NCBI GenBank assembly: GCA_944386965.1
Contig: CALXDE010000081.1
Span: 1 to 6,300, forward strand
Origin: an uncultured Oscillospiraceae bacterium
Lineage (GTDB): Bacteria > Bacillota_A > Clostridia > Oscillospirales > Oscillospiraceae
DNA length: 6,300 bases
Direction of reading: 5' to 3'
In this document: one piece after another, positions 5,070 to 6,300 of the stretch
How positions within the stretch are numbered: position 1 is the first letter of the stretch
How the letters are laid out: the number at the start of each line of letters is the position of its first letter
Made by a program: the position numbers and the translations under genes
Notes under the pieces: model-generated
The model's database searches: none
Told to the model about the DNA's origin: nothing
What the model saw: the letters and a program-made list of their open reading frames with translations, nothing else

Positions 5070-6300
5070 ATGAAATACGATTTTACCGCCATTGAGAAAA
5101 AGTGGCAGAAAAAGTGGGCGGAGGAGAAGACCTTCGCCGCCAGGACCGGGGAGACGGACAAGCCCAAGTTCTACGGCCTGGTGGAGTTCCCCTATCCCTC
5201 CGGCCAGGGCCTCCACGTGGGTCACGCCCGGCCTTACACCGCCATGGACGTGGTGGCCCGGAAGAAGCGCATGGACGGGTACAACGTGCTGTTCCCCATC
5301 GGCTTTGACGCCTTCGGCCTGCCCACGGAGAACTACGCCATCAAAAATCACATCCACCCGGCCAAGGTGACCCACGACAACATCGCCAACTTCACCAAGC
5401 AGCTGCACATGCTGGGTTACTCCTTTGACTGGGACCGGGTGGTGGACACCACCGACCCCAAGTACTACAAGTGGACCCAGTGGATCTTCCTCCAGCTCTA
5501 TAAACACGGCCTGGCCTACAAGACCTCCATGCCGGTGAACTGGTGCACCTCCTGCAAGTGCGTTCTGGCCAACGAGGAGGTGGTGGAGGGCGTGTGCGAG
5601 CGGTGCGGCAGCCCCGTCATCCGCAAGGAGAAGAGTCAGTGGATGCTCCGCATCACCAAGTACGCGCAGCGCCTCATCGACGACCTGGACGATCTGGACT
5701 TTATCGAGCGGGTGAAGATCCAGCAGAAAAACTGGATCGGCCGCTCCACCGGCGCCGAGGTCACCTTCCGGGCCACCACCGGCGACGATATCGTGGTGTA
5801 CACCACCCGGCCCGACACCCTGTTCGGCGCCACCTATATGGTCCTCTCTCCGGAGCACGACCTGATCCGCCAGTGGCTGGAGAGCGGCGCCATCCAGAAC
5901 GCGGAGGAGGTGACCGCCTACCAGCGCGCCGCCGCCTCCAAGAGCGACCTGGAGCGCACGGAGCTCAACAAGGAGAAGACCGGCGTGTGCCTTGCCGGCG
6001 TGAAGGGCGTCAACCCGGTCAACGGCCGGGAGATCCCCATTTTCATCTCCGACTATGTCCTCTCCACCTACGGTACCGGCGCCATCATGGCCGTGCCCGC
6101 CCACGACGACCGGGACTGGGAGTTCGCCAAGAAGTTCGGCTGCGAGATCATCGAGGTGGTCAAGGGCGGCGATGTGGAGAAGGAGGCCTTCACCCTCAAG
6201 GACGACACCGGCATCATGGTCAACTCCGACTTTTTGAACGGCATGACCGTGAAGGATGCCATCCCCGCCATCACCAAGTGGCTGGAGGAGAAGGGCATCG
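5070..6300 (+). CDS. leuS: Leucyl-tRNA synthetase, N-terminal part (runs off right edge)
   Basis: LeuS attaches leucine to tRNA-Leu in the cytoplasm and hydrolyses mischarged products. The frame from ATG 5070 stays open to the window end, giving 410 residues, about half of the usual ~800-860. Visible in order: the class I nucleotide-binding motif [14 protein letters not shown] (39-52, HVGH at 49-52); [16 protein letters not shown] (75-90); a zinc-binding-type knuckle with C159, C162, C176 and C179, plus an extra C164; and the CP1 editing domain with [12 protein letters not shown] (245-256) and [15 protein letters not shown] (335-349), whose final Asp is the conserved residue that holds the amino group of the wrong amino acid. 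The start has AGGAAG at 5054-5059; an in-frame GTG at 5061 lies too close to that site to be used. It has its own promoter (4965-4993) after the rsfS terminator. The catalytic KMSKS part lies beyond the window. Confidence 0.97.
   Translation, partial: MKYDFTAIEKKWQKKWAEEKTFAARTGETDKPKFYGLVEFPYPSGQGLHVGHARPYTAMDVVARKKRMDGYNVLFPIGFDAFGLPTENYAIKNHIHPAKVTHDNIANFTKQLHMLGYSFDWDRVVDTTDPKYYKWTQWIFLQLYKHGLAYKTSMPVNWCTSCKCVLANEEVVEGVCERCGSPVIRKEKSQWMLRITKYAQRLIDDLDDLDFIERVKIQQKNWIGRSTGAEVTFRATTGDDIVVYTTRPDTLFGATYMVLSPEHDLIRQWLESGAIQNAEEVTAYQRAAASKSDLERTELNKEKTGVCLAGVKGVNPVNGREIPIFISDYVLSTYGTGAIMAVPAHDDRDWEFAKKFGCEIIEVVKGGDVEKEAFTLKDDTGIMVNSDFLNGMTVKDAIPAITKWLEEKGI

Noticed and set aside
4800..6104. Long minus-strand open frame (434 codons) opposite rsfS and leuS
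   Set aside because: It is antisense to leuS and rsfS, crosses the terminator and promoter, and reads as repetitive Gly/Val/His/Leu sequence typical of shadow frames.

Overview
The window is a GC-rich, densely packed bacterial housekeeping region. All genes lie on the plus strand. The gene order rph - rdgB - yhbY - nadD/yqeK - LCP - rsfS - leuS, the GC-rich codon use and the style of the proteins point to a Gram-positive Clostridia member, most likely a gut Oscillospiraceae-type organism (Flavonifractor, Lawsonibacter or Intestinimonas-like). That assignment is inferred from gene order and protein style, not from a database match.

Layout. Positions 1-390 hold the C-terminal half of RNase PH, followed three bases later by the XTP/dITP pyrophosphatase gene rdgB (394-990). 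Next comes a 294-bp gap without a gene (991-1284), the least ordinary part of the window. It holds a second, broken copy of the last 26 codons of rdgB (1121-1211) and, between the two copies, about 120 bp of hairpin-rich sequence. From 1285 a compact cluster follows: yhbY (ribosome assembly), a fused nadD-yqeK gene (NAD synthesis plus an HD-domain Ap4A hydrolase), a membrane-anchored LytR-CpsA-Psr (LCP) protein with an acidic Asp-Pro-rich tail, and rsfS (ribosome silencing). The nadD-yqeK/LCP junction is an ATGA stop/start overlap, and rsfS starts 28 bases after the LCP stop. A clear intrinsic terminator at 4908-4933 ends this unit. A strong sigma-A-type promoter (TTGCAA, 17 bp, TATAAT) then drives leuS, which runs off the right edge with 410 codons visible.

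How the genes fit together. The cluster combines RNA maturation (RNase PH), nucleotide-pool cleaning (RdgB, YqeK), NAD synthesis (NadD), ribosome assembly and silencing (YhbY, RsfS), cell-wall glycopolymer attachment (LCP) and leucine charging of tRNA (LeuS). This is a growth-linked set whose yhbY-nadD-yqeK-rsfS core is conserved in Firmicutes. I see no defence system, CRISPR array, tRNA, rRNA, transposase or other clear new system. The points worth a second look are the duplicated rdgB 3' end with its structured spacer, the nadD-yqeK fusion, and the unusual active-site loop and tail of the LCP protein.
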